Origin: Flavobacterium macrobrachii
GTDB lineage: Bacteria; Bacteroidota; Bacteroidia; Flavobacteriales; Flavobacteriaceae
Assembly (NCBI RefSeq): GCF_014486675.1
Contig: NZ_JACTAC010000038.1
Span: 1 to 33,060, forward strand
Length of the DNA stretch: 33,060 bases
Direction of reading: 5' to 3'
Shown here: positions 32,888 through 33,060 of the stretch, in pieces
Numbering within the stretch: position 1 is the stretch's first letter
How the letters are laid out: every line of letters begins with the position of its first letter
Made by a program: the position numbers and the translations under genes
Notes under the pieces: generated by a model
What the model saw: the letters and a program-made list of their open reading frames with translations, nothing else
The model's database searches: none
Told to the model about the DNA's origin: nothing

Positions 32888-32997
32888 GTTAGAAGTTAGA
32901 AGTTGGAAGTTAGAAGTTAGAAGTTGGAAGTTGGAAGTTGGAAGTTAGAAGTTAGAAGTTAGAAAAATGGAGGATAGAAAATAGAGGATAGAAAATA
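32888..32997. repeat. Heptamer tandem repeat next to a promoter
   Basis: Eleven 7-bp units of GTTAGAA or GTTGGAA run from 32888 to 32964, followed by two perfect 14-bp units (GAGGATAGAAAATA) at 32970-32997. It lies 9 bp from the operator-like element of the small Cys-rich gene, on its upstream side. Confidence 0.85.
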
Positions 32998-33008
32998 GAC
33001 TGAGATAG

Positions 33009-33034
33009 CCTGTAGCTATTGCTTCTCGATACAA
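33009..33034. repeat. Dispersed GCTTCTCGATACA repeat at the right edge
   Basis: GCTTCTCGATACAATTTT resembles module C of the 21567-22467 array. The window ends shortly after, so the full element cannot be judged. Confidence 0.4.
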
Positions 33035-33060
33035 TTTTAACTAATAAAAATTGGCATTTT

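Noticed and set aside
1..33060. tRNA, rRNA, transposase or integrase
   Set aside because: No cloverleaf or rRNA-like stretch and no transposase or integrase motif was seen in any frame; the repeats present are small and dispersed.

Overview
The window looks like a chromosomal segment of a Flavobacterium-type member of the Bacteroidota. It is AT-rich, many genes carry the Bacteroidota -7 promoter box TAnnTTTG, Shine-Dalgarno sites are not obvious, and the proteins are typical of the group: a choice-of-anchor L surface protein of the type IX secretion kind, a double-domain Nfu protein, tandem caa3 oxidase subunit III genes, a DUF4403 lipoprotein and a DUF6266-like protein. The species cannot be fixed from the sequence alone.

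Layout. (1) 1-6514: a large secreted adhesin-like gene runs off the left edge. It is divergent from an Fe-S carrier (Nfu), followed by a YyaL/DUF255 thioredoxin-fold protein, a LEA/YtxH-like helical protein and a small MscS channel. (2) 6515-9058: an accessory insert holding a 14-unit degenerate 21-bp tandem repeat that ends in a strong terminator, a 41-aa membrane ORF, a modular lipoprotein with a glycine-rich hinge, and a large imperfect palindrome. (3) 9059-13892: a tolC-adaptor-tsaB operon, with a divergent DUF4403 lipoprotein. (4) 13941-19189: a respiratory block on the minus strand. ctaB, two subunit III genes and subunit IV form one operon ending in a terminator; a thioredoxin-like protein, SCO1, DUF420 and a small CxxC membrane protein form a second. 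Together these supply heme O and copper delivery plus structural subunits for a caa3-type cytochrome c oxidase; subunits I and II are not in the window. (5) 19485-24765: a secreted EEP-family nuclease/phosphatase and a lipoprotein, a DUF6266-like gene, a roughly 245-bp tandem repeat array, and several small genes among dispersed palindromic repeats, including a GIY-YIG protein flanked by a 39/40 direct repeat. (6) 24924-31442: a type I restriction-modification locus hsdM-hsdS-DUF3800-hsdR on the minus strand. A candidate plus-strand small RNA of about 90 nt sits between DUF3800 and hsdR. (7) 31704-33060: a lipoprotein and a small Cys/His-rich protein, each with the same unusual promoter layout, then a heptamer tandem repeat.

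The most noteworthy items are the candidate small RNA in the hsd locus; a shared operator-like element at fixed spacing from the -7 box of two genes and, more weakly, upstream of hsdM; the 21-bp repeat array in the mscS 3' region; and the large palindrome ahead of the modular lipoprotein. No tRNA, rRNA, CRISPR array, transposase or origin was found.
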